Shown here piece after piece: positions 7,645 through 14,805 of a DNA stretch of 25,468 bases. Each line of letters begins with the position of its first letter. The first letter of the stretch is position 1. Source of the DNA: JALHTG01 sp964653695 (GTDB lineage: Archaea; Thermoproteota; Bathyarchaeia; 40CM-2-53-6; JALHTG01); assembly GCA_964653695.1 (NCBI GenBank), contig CAZZFQ010000015.1, positions 1-25,468 of the forward strand. The letters are read 5' to 3'. The translations under genes were made by a program, and so were the position numbers. The notes under the pieces are model-generated. The model was not told where the DNA came from and made no database searches. It worked only from the letters and a program-made list of their open reading frames with translations.

Positions 7645-9174
7645 TTGACATTCAGGCAAGCGAATTGGAATGAACCCTCAATCTTCGAACTCTCGAAGAA
7701 CGGCAAGCTAGGCCACATTGCTCCAACGCTGACTGACGAAGAGCACCTTGCGTTGAGCGAGGCCATGAAAAGACTACCAGAAGACATCTTACGGAAAACT
7801 GCGCCAGAATTGCCTGAAGTGTCTGAGGTAGAAGTTGTCAGACATTTCACTAAGCTCTCTCAAGAAAATTACGGAGTAGATCTCGGAATCTACCCCTTGG
7901 GAAGCTGCACAATGAAGTACAACCCGAAGATATGTGAAATCCTCGCGGCATCACCCAGAGTGAAGAACTTGCATCCTCTGCAGCATGTATCAACTAGTCA
8001 GGGGATCTTGAGGATACTGCATGAACTCTCAGAGTTCCTAATAGAAATAACCGGTATGTCCGAGGTTTCATTGCAGCCTTCTGCTGGGGCCCAAGGCGAG
8101 CTGTGTGGAGCACTTATCATCAGAGCTGCCCATAGGGACCGGAACGAACTCAATCATAGAACGGAAATGATTGTCCCTGACAGTTCGCACGGCACAAATC
8201 CTGCAAGCGCGGCAATGGCAGGTTTCAACCTAGTTGTGGTTCCGTCAGACAGAGAGGGCTGCATTGATGTTGAGGCATTGAAAAATGTTGTCAGCAAGAA
8301 GACAGCCGGCATGATGATAACGAATCCGAATACATTGGGCATATTCGAAAGGAGGATTCTTGAAGTTGCGGAGATCGTTCACGAGGCTGGAGGCCTTCTA
8401 TACTACGATGGCGCGAACCTCAACGCGATCTTAGGTAAGACTAGGCCTGGGGAGATGGGGTTCGATATCACTCACATAAACATTCACAAGACCTTTGGAA
8501 CTCCACACGGAGGGGGAGGACCAGGCGCCGGACCGGTCGGAGTAACCCAAGAACTCGCGAAGTTTCTCCCAATACCGACAATTAAGTTCGACGGAAAGAA
8601 CTACTACCTAGATTACAACAGGCCTCAAACCATAGGAAAGTTAAGAAGCTTTCTCGGAAACATTTCGGTTCTTCTAAGGGCGTATGCATACATTCTGTTG
8701 CTTGGCGCAGAGGGATTAGAGGAAATCGCGGAAATATCTGTATTGAACGCAAACTATTTGGCAAGAAAACTAATCGCTTCAGAATGGTATCGGATGCCAT
8801 TTGATTCAAAGAAGGTAAGAAAACATGAGATCGTCGTAAGCACAGATAAGATCACCACAGAGACCGGGATTCGGGCACTAGACATCTCGAAGAGATTGCT
8901 CGACTTTGGTGTACACGCTCCGACCATGTATTTCCCACTGATTGTGAAAGAAGCTATGATGATAGAGCCGACTGAAACCGAAAGCCTTGAGGAGCTCGAT
9001 CGATACGCGGACATACTGGAAAAGATAGCTCAGGAGGCGTACCGACAACCTAACGTTCTCAGAGAAGCACCCAAGAACACCACCGTTGGAAGAGTCGATG
9101 ATGTAGCTGCTTCACACCCTAAGACAATGTGTCTCAACTGGAGAATGTACAAGAATAGGCAAGTCGCCATCTAG
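7645..9174 (+). CDS. gcvPB: Glycine dehydrogenase (decarboxylating) subunit 2, P-protein beta
   Basis: The 509-residue protein matches the PLP-binding C-terminal half of split glycine decarboxylase. Signatures are YPLGSCTMKYNPK (about 86-98), PSAGAQGELCG, HGTNPASAAMAGF, NPNTLGIFE, YYDGANLNAI, and HINIHKTFGTPHGGGGPGAGPVGV with the PLP lysine at residue 282. TTG 7645 is preceded by GGAGGG at 7633-7638 inside the end of gcvPA, so the two are translationally coupled. The product releases CO2 from glycine while loading the aminomethyl group on GcvH, after which GcvT makes a methylene-pterin. In H4MPT-using archaea that pterin may be H4MPT, linking it to the Fae domain upstream. The C-terminus is about 20 residues longer than the core family and ends unremarkably. 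Confidence 0.95.
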   Translation: MTFRQANWNEPSIFELSKNGKLGHIAPTLTDEEHLALSEAMKRLPEDILRKTAPELPEVSEVEVVRHFTKLSQENYGVDLGIYPLGSCTMKYNPKICEILAASPRVKNLHPLQHVSTSQGILRILHELSEFLIEITGMSEVSLQPSAGAQGELCGALIIRAAHRDRNELNHRTEMIVPDSSHGTNPASAAMAGFNLVVVPSDREGCIDVEALKNVVSKKTAGMMITNPNTLGIFERRILEVAEIVHEAGGLLYYDGANLNAILGKTRPGEMGFDITHINIHKTFGTPHGGGGPGAGPVGVTQELAKFLPIPTIKFDGKNYYLDYNRPQTIGKLRSFLGNISVLLRAYAYILLLGAEGLEEIAEISVLNANYLARKLIASEWYRMPFDSKKVRKHEIVVSTDKITTETGIRALDISKRLLDFGVHAPTMYFPLIVKEAMMIEPTETESLEELDRYADILEKIAQEAYRQPNVLREAPKNTTVGRVDDVAASHPKTMCLNWRMYKNRQVAI

Positions 9175-9211
9175 CTCCGTTTTCCAGCCCTATTTCTTCA
9201 TGCTCGCACAT

Positions 9212-9218
9212 GTTTATT
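9212..9218 (+). promoter_or_regulatory. Probable TATA box for the MoaD-like gene
   Basis: TTTATTA within TGTTTATTAG lies about 105 bases before ATG 9319, implying a leader of about 75-80 bases. It is the most AT-rich spot in the gcvPB-moaD interval. Confidence 0.35.
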
Positions 9219-9318
9219 AGCTCGAAGAAGACAAACCCAAGAAATCAGAATAGTCTCGACCCAATGCCCTTCCCATGTAAGAGCAAGACCCGATGGCAGC
9301 GAGACGGGGAAGAATAGA

Positions 9319-9606
9319 ATGCGCGTAACCGTCAAGTACTTTGCAACTCTCAGGGAAATCACAGGCAAGAGAGAAGAACAGGTTGAACTGCTGAAGGACT
9401 CTACGATGAGCGACCTCTTGAATCATCTGATCGAACTGCATGGGCCAGGATTCAAGAGCTATGTCATGGAGGAAACGACCGGTGAACCTAAGGGACATCT
9501 ACTCTTTCTGATTGATGGAACTAGCATGAACAGCATGGGAGGGTTGAGCGCGAGGCTTACTGACAATTGTGTGGTCGCTATGATGCCTCCAGTAGGTGGA
9601 GGATGA
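9319..9606 (+). CDS. MoaD/ThiS-family ubiquitin-like sulfur carrier (SAMP-like)
   Basis: A 95-residue protein with the beta-grasp pattern of MoaD: VKYFATLREITGK at the N-terminus, a helix with LLNHLIELH, then LLFLIDG, an N-rich turn, and a C-terminal LTDNCVVAMMPPVGGG. The terminal GG is the adenylation and thiocarboxylate site in MoaD, and the isopeptide-forming end in archaeal SAMPs. It could donate sulfur for molybdopterin or tungstopterin, or for tRNA thiolation, or act as a ubiquitin-like modifier; sequence alone does not decide. No E1-like activator or MoaE is in the window. GGGGAAG lies about 10 bases before ATG 9319. It appears to be a single-gene unit. Confidence 0.85.
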   Translation: MRVTVKYFATLREITGKREEQVELLKDSTMSDLLNHLIELHGPGFKSYVMEETTGEPKGHLLFLIDGTSMNSMGGLSARLTDNCVVAMMPPVGGG

Positions 9607-9653
9607 CCAATTGGGGCCGGAGGTTTCTGAGGGGAGAAAATTGGCAAGCGTCG

Positions 9654-9723
9654 CTTGAAAACACGTGAAGAGAGCGTTTTCAAATTCGCAGGTATGTGTC
9701 AAGTTTTCAAAGAGGCTTGAAAC
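9654..9723. repeat. Cluster of four TTGAAAAC-type elements (inverted pairs)
   Basis: TTGAAAAC at 9655-9662 faces GTTTTCAA at 9676-9683 with a 13-base spacer. A second pair follows: GTTTTCAA at 9703-9710 and TTGAAAC (one A missing) at 9717-9723, with a 6-base spacer. Four copies of one 8-base word in 70 bases is not expected by chance. The cluster lies between moaD and the TATA box of the FtsZ-like gene (9784). It could be operators for a dimeric regulator or transcribed hairpins at the end of moaD. Confidence 0.6.
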
Positions 9724-9783
9724 AAGGCGCATCGCCGATGCCGATGGATGTTACGATCAGTATACCGTTGAACTACGATCTCC

Positions 9784-9790
9784 TATAAAG
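9784..9790 (+). promoter_or_regulatory. Probable TATA box for the FtsZ-like gene
   Basis: TATAAAG within CCTATAAAGG lies about 51-57 bases before TTG 9841. Usual spacing puts the transcription start near 9812-9816, giving a leader of about 25-30 bases. Confidence 0.55.
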
Positions 9791-9840
9791 GCTCTCGACC
9801 GAACTATCTACTGCTGGAGCCAAGACAAGCAAAGCTTCGC

Positions 9841-10947
9841 TTGAGGACCAGACGCACTTTGAGTCCAAATGCCCTTTCGCAAGCCAGATCCATGGGGTTG
9901 ACAGTGGACAGCACTCTTCCCCGAATACTTGTCTTGGGTCTAGGCGACTTAGGCGAAAAGGTCACCGAACGCCTCATTGAAAGTGGACCCAACAGAGCCC
10001 GATGCGTATCCATCAGTGATGAGAGGTTACAGCTCGGCACAATCCTTGCTCACAGAGCGCTCTTTGCAAGAACAGCCAAGGAAAGTTTCGAGACCTCGAA
10101 GCAGTTTGAGACAGGAGGAGACAACATGCTGCTGTCTCTTCCGGAGATATCTCCCTCAATAATCGACAATGACTTGGTGTTCATAGCTACAGCGTTAGGA
10201 CGGGAAAAAGGACTGGCCGCTTCGCCAGCTCTTGCTCAAACTGCGCGGGCAACTGGCGCCCTAGTCATTGGAGCAGTGACAATGCCTCGTTGGCGCGAAG
10301 GATCAAGACTGTACTCCGCAGTCCGTACTCTCAAAGAAATGAAAGATGCCTGTGACGCCTTGGTGGTCGTAGACAACAACAGACTTGGATGGCTCCCAAC
10401 AAGTTCTCATCAAGGAAACATCAATTCCTTGGCAGGTGACCTCTTGAGCCAACTTATAGGCGGAATAGTGGAAACGCTCTCAGAACCTAGCCTCATCAAC
10501 ATCAACTTCAAAGAATTCGCTAGAATCTTTCGAAGCAGCGGATTCGCAATTCTGGGAATGGGAGAAGCGAACTCCCCCAATCGACCAGAGGAGGCAGTGA
10601 GAAATGCGTTCAATTGCCCACTGCTTCACATCGACCATGACGGCTTCGCAGGTGCATATCTCCATATCAGAGGTGACAATAGTCTCACCAAGGCTCAGGC
10701 TTCGAAGGTCGCAGAACTGGTCAGCGGAAGACTTGACCTACTGCCCGATGTCATATTCGGCGCAAGCACAGATTACTCCTTCTCTGAACGCCTCCGCGTC
10801 ACCTTGATGCTCACTGGTGTGAGGTCACCGCAACTCCTCTCAGCCTATAGGGAGATTCCGATCCAGATGCATCAAATGGAAGAAGAACACGAACCAGAAC
10901 AGCAAGTGGACATAGAGCTCGATCTCTACCAACTAGAAGAATCCTAG
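9841..10947 (+). CDS. Divergent FtsZ/tubulin-superfamily protein with degenerate GTPase motifs
   Basis: A 368-residue protein that aligns with FtsZ along its length: RILVLGLGDLGEKV (28-41, FtsZ IVVIGVGGAGNNA), DLVFIATALG (111-120), GALVIGAVTMP (139-149), DALVVVDNNRL (172-182), SLININFKEF (217-226), FAILGMGEA then NRPEEAVRNA, CPLL, and VIFGAS with LRVTLMLTG (304-326). The tubulin signature GGGTGTG is replaced by GREKGLA (120-126), and the T7-loop acidic residues of FtsZ (Asp209, Asp212) are Asn222 and Glu225. GTP binding and hydrolysis are therefore doubtful. The tail is acidic and ends with a short hydrophobic stretch (DIELDLYQLEES), possibly a partner-binding peptide. Start is TTG 9841 from the TATA spacing; ATG 9892 would also preserve the fold. 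The last bases overlap the convergent PHP gene. Confidence 0.8.
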   Translation: MRTRRTLSPNALSQARSMGLTVDSTLPRILVLGLGDLGEKVTERLIESGPNRARCVSISDERLQLGTILAHRALFARTAKESFETSKQFETGGDNMLLSLPEISPSIIDNDLVFIATALGREKGLAASPALAQTARATGALVIGAVTMPRWREGSRLYSAVRTLKEMKDACDALVVVDNNRLGWLPTSSHQGNINSLAGDLLSQLIGGIVETLSEPSLININFKEFARIFRSSGFAILGMGEANSPNRPEEAVRNAFNCPLLHIDHDGFAGAYLHIRGDNSLTKAQASKVAELVSGRLDLLPDVIFGASTDYSFSERLRVTLMLTGVRSPQLLSAYREIPIQMHQMEEEHEPEQQVDIELDLYQLEES

Positions 10948-11579
10948 AGAGACTTGCTGAGGGCCATCCGAAGCCCCAAGATCCTATTCCTAATGCTCGT
11001 AGAAGAGCCACAAGCAGTTGTCTTGCCCAAACGGATAGATTCGAGGATACTTTCGATTGTTGGTGAAGAGGCTTCGAGCAGAGTATAGGAGTCACCTATC
11101 GTTGAGGGAATATGGGAGTCGCTTCCCGCTACCATGGAGACTCCAAGAGTCCTGGCCGCTTTTTCGGACTTTCTCTTTGCAAACCAGAATGGAATCGTCG
11201 AAGAGTTCACCGTCTCTATCCCATCAACACGGTTCCTTAGACGAAGCGGGTCAACACTCGGGCTTGTTATGTCATACGGATGCGGAATAACGATAACGCA
11301 GTTCTGACCGCGTAGCAATTCAATTGTCTGATCTGCGGACAGGCCTTTCGGTACTGGTTCATACGCACCAAGCGAAACTATGTGGCCTTCTCTTGAACTC
11401 ACCTCGATTCCTGGAACAACCAGGATCTCATCGGACCGATAGGTTGATGGAAGATCATGTTCTGTGACTGCGATTCCGTCTAGCCCCCGTTTCCTTGCTA
11501 TCTGAGCGATGACGTTAGGGTCGGTAAATGCATCATGCGAGCACCTTGTGTGAACGTGCAGGTCAAGCCTAAGCTGCAT
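10944..11579 (-). CDS. PHP-domain metal-dependent phosphoesterase
   Basis: A 211-residue protein with the PHP-domain metal ligands in order: LHVHT (His8, His10), TEHD (His41, Asp42), GIEVSS (Glu59), His66, IPHPY (His100) and AGSDSH (Asp154, His156). Family members hydrolyse phosphomonoesters or nucleotide-type substrates using a trinuclear metal site. The substrate here is unknown. ATG 11579 gives the normal family N-terminus (MQLRLDLHVHT); an upstream GTG at 11597 is possible but adds unusual residues. It lies 40 bases downstream of metG on the same strand and is probably co-transcribed with it. Its stop shares the palindrome CTAG (10944-10947) with the stop of the FtsZ-like gene. Confidence 0.85.
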   Translation of the reverse strand: MQLRLDLHVHTRCSHDAFTDPNVIAQIARKRGLDGIAVTEHDLPSTYRSDEILVVPGIEVSSREGHIVSLGAYEPVPKGLSADQTIELLRGQNCVIVIPHPYDITSPSVDPLRLRNRVDGIETVNSSTIPFWFAKRKSEKAARTLGVSMVAGSDSHIPSTIGDSYTLLEASSPTIESILESIRLGKTTACGSSTSIRNRILGLRMALSKSL

Positions 11580-11619
11580 TTTCGTCCAACCATACACCGA
11601 GACTGCTGGGGTAGTCTTC

Positions 11620-13287
11620 CTACGAGGCCTTGAGCTTCTCCACCTGTTTCTCTATTTCTGAGTCTTCTATTCTTCTAAACAAGACCTTGGGCTTCTTGAT
11701 CTCATGGCCAGATGTGATTTGGAGAGATGAGACTGAGCTCCAACCTTGCGCGTGTACAGATCCCTTTAGGCCTAGCAACTCCCAGAGAGCTTCGGCCGAG
11801 CTGGGAACGAATGGCTCGATTAGTACGGCAAGAGACCTGACGCCGTTTGCGCTAAGGTATAAGCAGTTGGTAGCCGTCTTTCGGTTTGTCCAAGGCTGTT
11901 TTTTCTGGAAGTATTGGTTACAGTAGTTTGAGAATTCGAGGATTCTCTTGAGCGCTCTATCAATCTCTATGCTCGAAAGCTCTTTCCCAACCTGAGCGGC
12001 CAAGCCCTCTATTTTGCTTTGGAACTCGCGGTCCAGATCATCGAAGGGATCCGGTTGAGGAACCTTCCCATCGAACCTTGACCATATGAAAGTAAGCGTT
12101 CTATGTACGAAGTTGCCTATGTTAGCAACGAGCTCATTGTTCACTCTTGCCTGAAATTCCTTCCAGTCGAAATTCACGTCCGATTGGCTGTAAGGGGTAA
12201 TCGCAGCAAGGTAGTACCGCAAATAGTCTGCTGGAAAAGCATCAAGGAACTCTCTCAACCCCACATACCATCCTCGGCTCTTTGAGAACTTCCCACCCTG
12301 AAGCAATAGGTGACCTCTGGTTGGAACGAATTCGGGTAGTTTGTATTCCCCGACGCCAATCCTCATGGCTGGAAGGAAGAGATAATGGTGATACACTATG
12401 TCTTTGCCAATGAAGTGGAAGATTGTCGAGCTGTTCCAGAACGTTCTTCCATCGATTCCTCTCTGTTTCAGCAACTTCAACGCACTGGATATGTAGCAGA
12501 GATGGTTGTCAAACCATAAGTAGAGAACCTTTCCTTCCGCTTCTTTCAGCGGTATTGGCACTCCCCAAGTAATGTCTCTAGTTATGTCCCAGTCTTGAAT
12601 ACCGTCTTTGATCCAGTTGAGCACATAGTTCTTGACTTCAGCTTGCAGGTTGTCATTCTCCTGCAGCCAGCTCTTGACCGATTCTGTGAATGCAGATAGT
12701 CTGAAGAAGAAGTGTTTGCTGCTCTTGCTCTCAGGTTTTGATCCGCAGATCGCGCAAGATGGGTTCTTGATCTCTCCTGGTTGAAAGACCTTGCCGCACT
12801 TTTCGCAGCTGTCTGAGTATTGATCAGTGGCTCCGCAGAATGGACAAGTGCCCCTCACGAATCTATCAGGCAGGAACTTCCTGCAATTGGGGCAATATGG
12901 CTGGAAGATCTCCTTCGCATAGATGTACCCTTTCGCGTTGAGCACGCTAAAGAAGTGTTGAGCCAGTTCTATGTTCTCTTTTGAGCTGGTCTTGTCAAAC
13001 ATATCGAAAATGATACCCAGATCTTTGAGATCCTTCACGTCCCGTTGATTCCAATGGGCTACAAATTCTTCTGGAGTCTTCTTCTCTTGCTGGGCCGCTA
13101 TCAGTATGGGTGTTCCGAAGTCATCCGTCGCACAGATGAAGATAACCTCTGTTCCGTTAAGTCTGCAGAACCTCACGAATATATCCGCAGGCAGGTAGGT
13201 GGAGGTCAGATGGCCGAGGTGGATTTCTCCATTCGCGTATGGAAGAGCGCAAGTAACAACAATCTTTTTCCATGCCAAACGTGTCAC
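11620..13287 (-). CDS. metG: Methionyl-tRNA synthetase
   Basis: About 555 residues, a class I synthetase charging tRNA-Met. HLGH (23-26) is the HIGH signature and KFSKS (about 333-337) is the KMSKS signature. Two zinc knuckles carry Cys132/135/148/151 and Cys161/164/178/181. The sequence SALPYANGEIHLGH-type start (here CALPYANGEIHLGH) and NIGNFVHR anticodon-domain motif are typical. There is no C-terminal tRNA-binding domain, as in many archaea where it is a separate protein. The frame stays open upstream to 13509, but the extra residues look non-coding. I chose GTG 13285-13287; TTG 13323 is an alternative lying just after GGAGGG. The TATA-like box at 13363-13370 supports a start no further upstream than about 13340. 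Confidence 0.93.
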   Translation of the reverse strand: MTRLAWKKIVVTCALPYANGEIHLGHLTSTYLPADIFVRFCRLNGTEVIFICATDDFGTPILIAAQQEKKTPEEFVAHWNQRDVKDLKDLGIIFDMFDKTSSKENIELAQHFFSVLNAKGYIYAKEIFQPYCPNCRKFLPDRFVRGTCPFCGATDQYSDSCEKCGKVFQPGEIKNPSCAICGSKPESKSSKHFFFRLSAFTESVKSWLQENDNLQAEVKNYVLNWIKDGIQDWDITRDITWGVPIPLKEAEGKVLYLWFDNHLCYISSALKLLKQRGIDGRTFWNSSTIFHFIGKDIVYHHYLFLPAMRIGVGEYKLPEFVPTRGHLLLQGGKFSKSRGWYVGLREFLDAFPADYLRYYLAAITPYSQSDVNFDWKEFQARVNNELVANIGNFVHRTLTFIWSRFDGKVPQPDPFDDLDREFQSKIEGLAAQVGKELSSIEIDRALKRILEFSNYCNQYFQKKQPWTNRKTATNCLYLSANGVRSLAVLIEPFVPSSAEALWELLGLKGSVHAQGWSSVSSLQITSGHEIKKPKVLFRRIEDSEIEKQVEKLKAS

Positions 13288-13362
13288 GCGAGCCGAATCG
13301 CTTGAAGAGGTATCTAGAACCAATCCCTCCGTGGGCCTTCCCCTAAAAGCAATCCACCTCCT

Positions 13363-13370
13363 GATTAAGT
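13363..13370 (-). promoter_or_regulatory. Probable TATA box for metG
   Basis: On the minus strand ACTTAATC lies about 40 bases before TTG 13323 and 80 bases before GTG 13287. Transcription would start near 13340, which rules out the far-upstream extension of the open frame. Confidence 0.4.
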
Positions 13371-13621
13371 TTTCCGTGGCATGGCACCCAACCCGACAGC
13401 ATATACTCATCTTCTTGACTATTGCTGCTGCCAGAGTACAAGAGCTCACAAATTTCAGAATACTCGTGCACGGTGATAGTCTAAGTGCCGTTTCAGTAGA
13501 CTCAAGCAATAGGCTGAGAGTGTAATGGACTCATGAATGCGTAGGCTGCTGCAACATCCACATGGAGAGCTAGTTGAGCGGCTATGGGCTTCATCCCTTG
13601 CCGGACTTTTCCTCATAGGCG

Positions 13622-13628
13622 TTTAATA
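13622..13628 (+). promoter_or_regulatory. Probable TATA box for aIF2-beta operon
   Basis: TTTAATA within GTTTAATAAT lies 38-44 bases before ATG 13666, giving a leader of about 15 bases containing the purine stretch GAGAGA. Confidence 0.55.
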
Positions 13629-13665
13629 ATCCAGGCACTATTGTACTAGAGCGGGCCCCGAGAGA

Positions 13666-14076
13666 ATGAGCAAGGACTACCAAATCCTACTCGACAGAGC
13701 CTTGGAAAAGATTCCGAAGAAGAAGCACAGTGGAGAACGTTTCGAACTGCCGAGGCCGCAGGTCATGAATACGAAGACAAGGACCTACATTGCAAACTTC
13801 AAGGAGATCTGTGGCTACCTGAACCGGGATCCGCACCATGTCTTGAAATTCTTGACGGGAGAACTGGCTACTGCTGCGACATTTGAGGATCCGCGGGTGA
13901 TATTCAAAGGAAGGTTTGGTCGAGAATCGATCGTACGCCTCTTGGACATATACGTGGGCCGATACGTTATCTGTCCGATCTGCGGCAGACCTGACACGAA
14001 GATAGCAAAGGAGGCAAGGTTCCTGTTCTTGGACTGCGAGGCATGTGGAGCGAGATCTTCGATCCTCCGCGGATAG
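13666..14076 (+). CDS. Translation initiation factor aIF2 subunit beta
   Basis: The 136-residue protein is a full-length archaeal eIF2-beta homologue. Key segments are RFELPRPQV (25-33), a core with NFKEIC and HHVLKFLTGELAT, FKGRF (80-84), and the C-terminal zinc ribbon with Cys103, Cys106, Cys124 and Cys127 (CPICGRPDT and CEACGAR). It is part of the heterotrimer that delivers initiator Met-tRNA to the small ribosomal subunit. ATG 13666 is the only sensible start. The DUF424 gene follows within about 16 bases, so they are likely co-transcribed. Adjacent divergent metG makes the product's ligand, methionyl-tRNA. Confidence 0.95.
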   Translation: MSKDYQILLDRALEKIPKKKHSGERFELPRPQVMNTKTRTYIANFKEICGYLNRDPHHVLKFLTGELATAATFEDPRVIFKGRFGRESIVRLLDIYVGRYVICPICGRPDTKIAKEARFLFLDCEACGARSSILRG

Positions 14077-14092
14077 CAAAGTGAAAAGATCG

Positions 14093-14404
14093 ATGGAGCA
14101 GGTCTATCTTCGAATATTCAAAGACAAAGGATACGTTGTGGTGGCCGCCTGCGACAGGAATGTTCTCGGAAGAACTTTTCGAGAGGGAAAGCTGAGACTA
14201 GAGGTTGCAAGCCGATTCTATGGAGGGGATCTATGCGGCGTCGAGGAAACAATGCAAGCTCTCCAAGCGGCTGACATAGGAAACCTAGTCGGAGGAAAAG
14301 TCATAGACGCCGCAGTTCAGAAAGGACTCGTTGATCCTGATGCGATATTGACCATAGGCGGAGTACCTCATGTTCAAATCGTCAAGATCGGCAGGCTTCG
14401 CTAG
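14093..14404 (+). CDS. DUF424 family protein
   Basis: About 103 residues matching the archaeal DUF424 family: VYLRIFKDKGYVVVAACD at the start, LGRTFREGKLRLEV (about 24-37), FYGG, and IGNLVGGKVIDAAVQKGLVDPDAIL. The function is unknown. A link to translation is suggested only by its position after aIF2-beta and before aIF1A. ATG 14093 gives the usual family N-terminus; GTG 14081 would add four residues and is also possible. It is probably co-transcribed with the aIF2-beta gene. The closing GGVPHVQIVKIG is also family-like. Confidence 0.85.
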   Translation: MEQVYLRIFKDKGYVVVAACDRNVLGRTFREGKLRLEVASRFYGGDLCGVEETMQALQAADIGNLVGGKVIDAAVQKGLVDPDAILTIGGVPHVQIVKIGRLR

Positions 14405-14427
14405 AAGACGTAATGCGTTGACATATG

Positions 14428-14434
14428 CTTAATA
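14428..14434 (+). promoter_or_regulatory. Probable TATA box for aIF1A-RIO1-KH operon
   Basis: CTTAATA within GCTTAATAGC lies about 50-56 bases before ATG 14484. The interval before ATG is AT-rich (CATTTTTCATTAG), so the exact start of transcription is uncertain. Confidence 0.45.
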
Positions 14435-14483
14435 GCTTGCCATTTTTCATTAGGGACAAAGAACCAGAAAGGGCGCTCCAACA

Positions 14484-14792
14484 ATGGGAAAGAAGAAAGT
14501 GCTCAGTGAAGGAGAGCTAAGAGAAATGATTCTCCCAGAGCCTGATCAACTACTGGGCATAGTCAGTCAAATGCTGGGCTATGATAGACTGATGGTCAAA
14601 TGTGCAGATGGCCACGAGAGGGTTTGCCGTATCAGAGGGAAGATGAAGAGAAGAGTGTGGATCAAGGCTGGCGATGTGGTACTCGTTGGCCCATGGTCAT
14701 TCCAACATGACACAAGAGGAGACATTCTCTGGAGGTATACAGAGAGCCAAGCAAATTGGCTCAGGAGCAACAAGTATCTGAACATAGGCTGA
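14484..14792 (+). CDS. Translation initiation factor aIF1A
   Basis: A 102-residue S1/OB-fold protein, the archaeal counterpart of eIF1A, which binds the A-site of the small subunit and helps start-codon selection. Seen are MGKKK at the basic N-terminus, LPEPDQLLGIVSQMLGYDRLMVKCADG (OB-fold strands), CRIRGKMKRRVWIKAGDVVLV (RNA-binding) and DTRGDILWRY near the end. Length and order match the family. ATG 14484 fits the basic N-terminus. RIO1 starts 13 bases after the stop, with GAGGAAG as its ribosome-binding site, so the pair form one transcript together with the KH gene. Confidence 0.95.
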   Translation: MGKKKVLSEGELREMILPEPDQLLGIVSQMLGYDRLMVKCADGHERVCRIRGKMKRRVWIKAGDVVLVGPWSFQHDTRGDILWRYTESQANWLRSNKYLNIG

Positions 14793-14805
14793 GGAAGAAC
14801 TGAAC

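Larger units (their letters stand above)
13288..13665. other. Intergenic stretch between divergent metG and aIF2-beta genes
   Basis: It holds two probable TATA boxes, one per direction (13363-13370 minus, 13622-13628 plus). The metG frame remains open through much of it, but without family similarity. No RNA gene was recognised. A minus-strand GAGGAAAAGTCC near 13606 superficially resembles the RNase P RNA start but lacks the other conserved blocks. Confidence 0.4.

Noticed and set aside
9604..9669. Tiny 21-codon frame overlapping the moaD stop
   Set aside because: Too short, no similarity, and it covers the TTGAAAAC elements; chance is likely.
9654..9723. CRISPR remnant, because the elements end in TTGAAAC like some archaeal repeats
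   Set aside because: The words are only 8 bases, alternate in orientation and have unequal spacers of 6 to 20 bases, unlike a CRISPR array.
13288..13509. N-terminal extension of methionyl-tRNA synthetase
   Set aside because: The frame is open but residues do not resemble any synthetase extension, and a TATA-like box lies within it.
13465..13530. Box C/D small RNA (GTGATAG ... CTGA)
   Set aside because: The C box is imperfect and no internal D' and C' boxes with proper spacing are present.
13500..13620. Minus-strand RNase P RNA, suggested by GAGGAAAAGTCC
   Set aside because: One extra A breaks the signature, and the other conserved blocks and pairing partner were not found.
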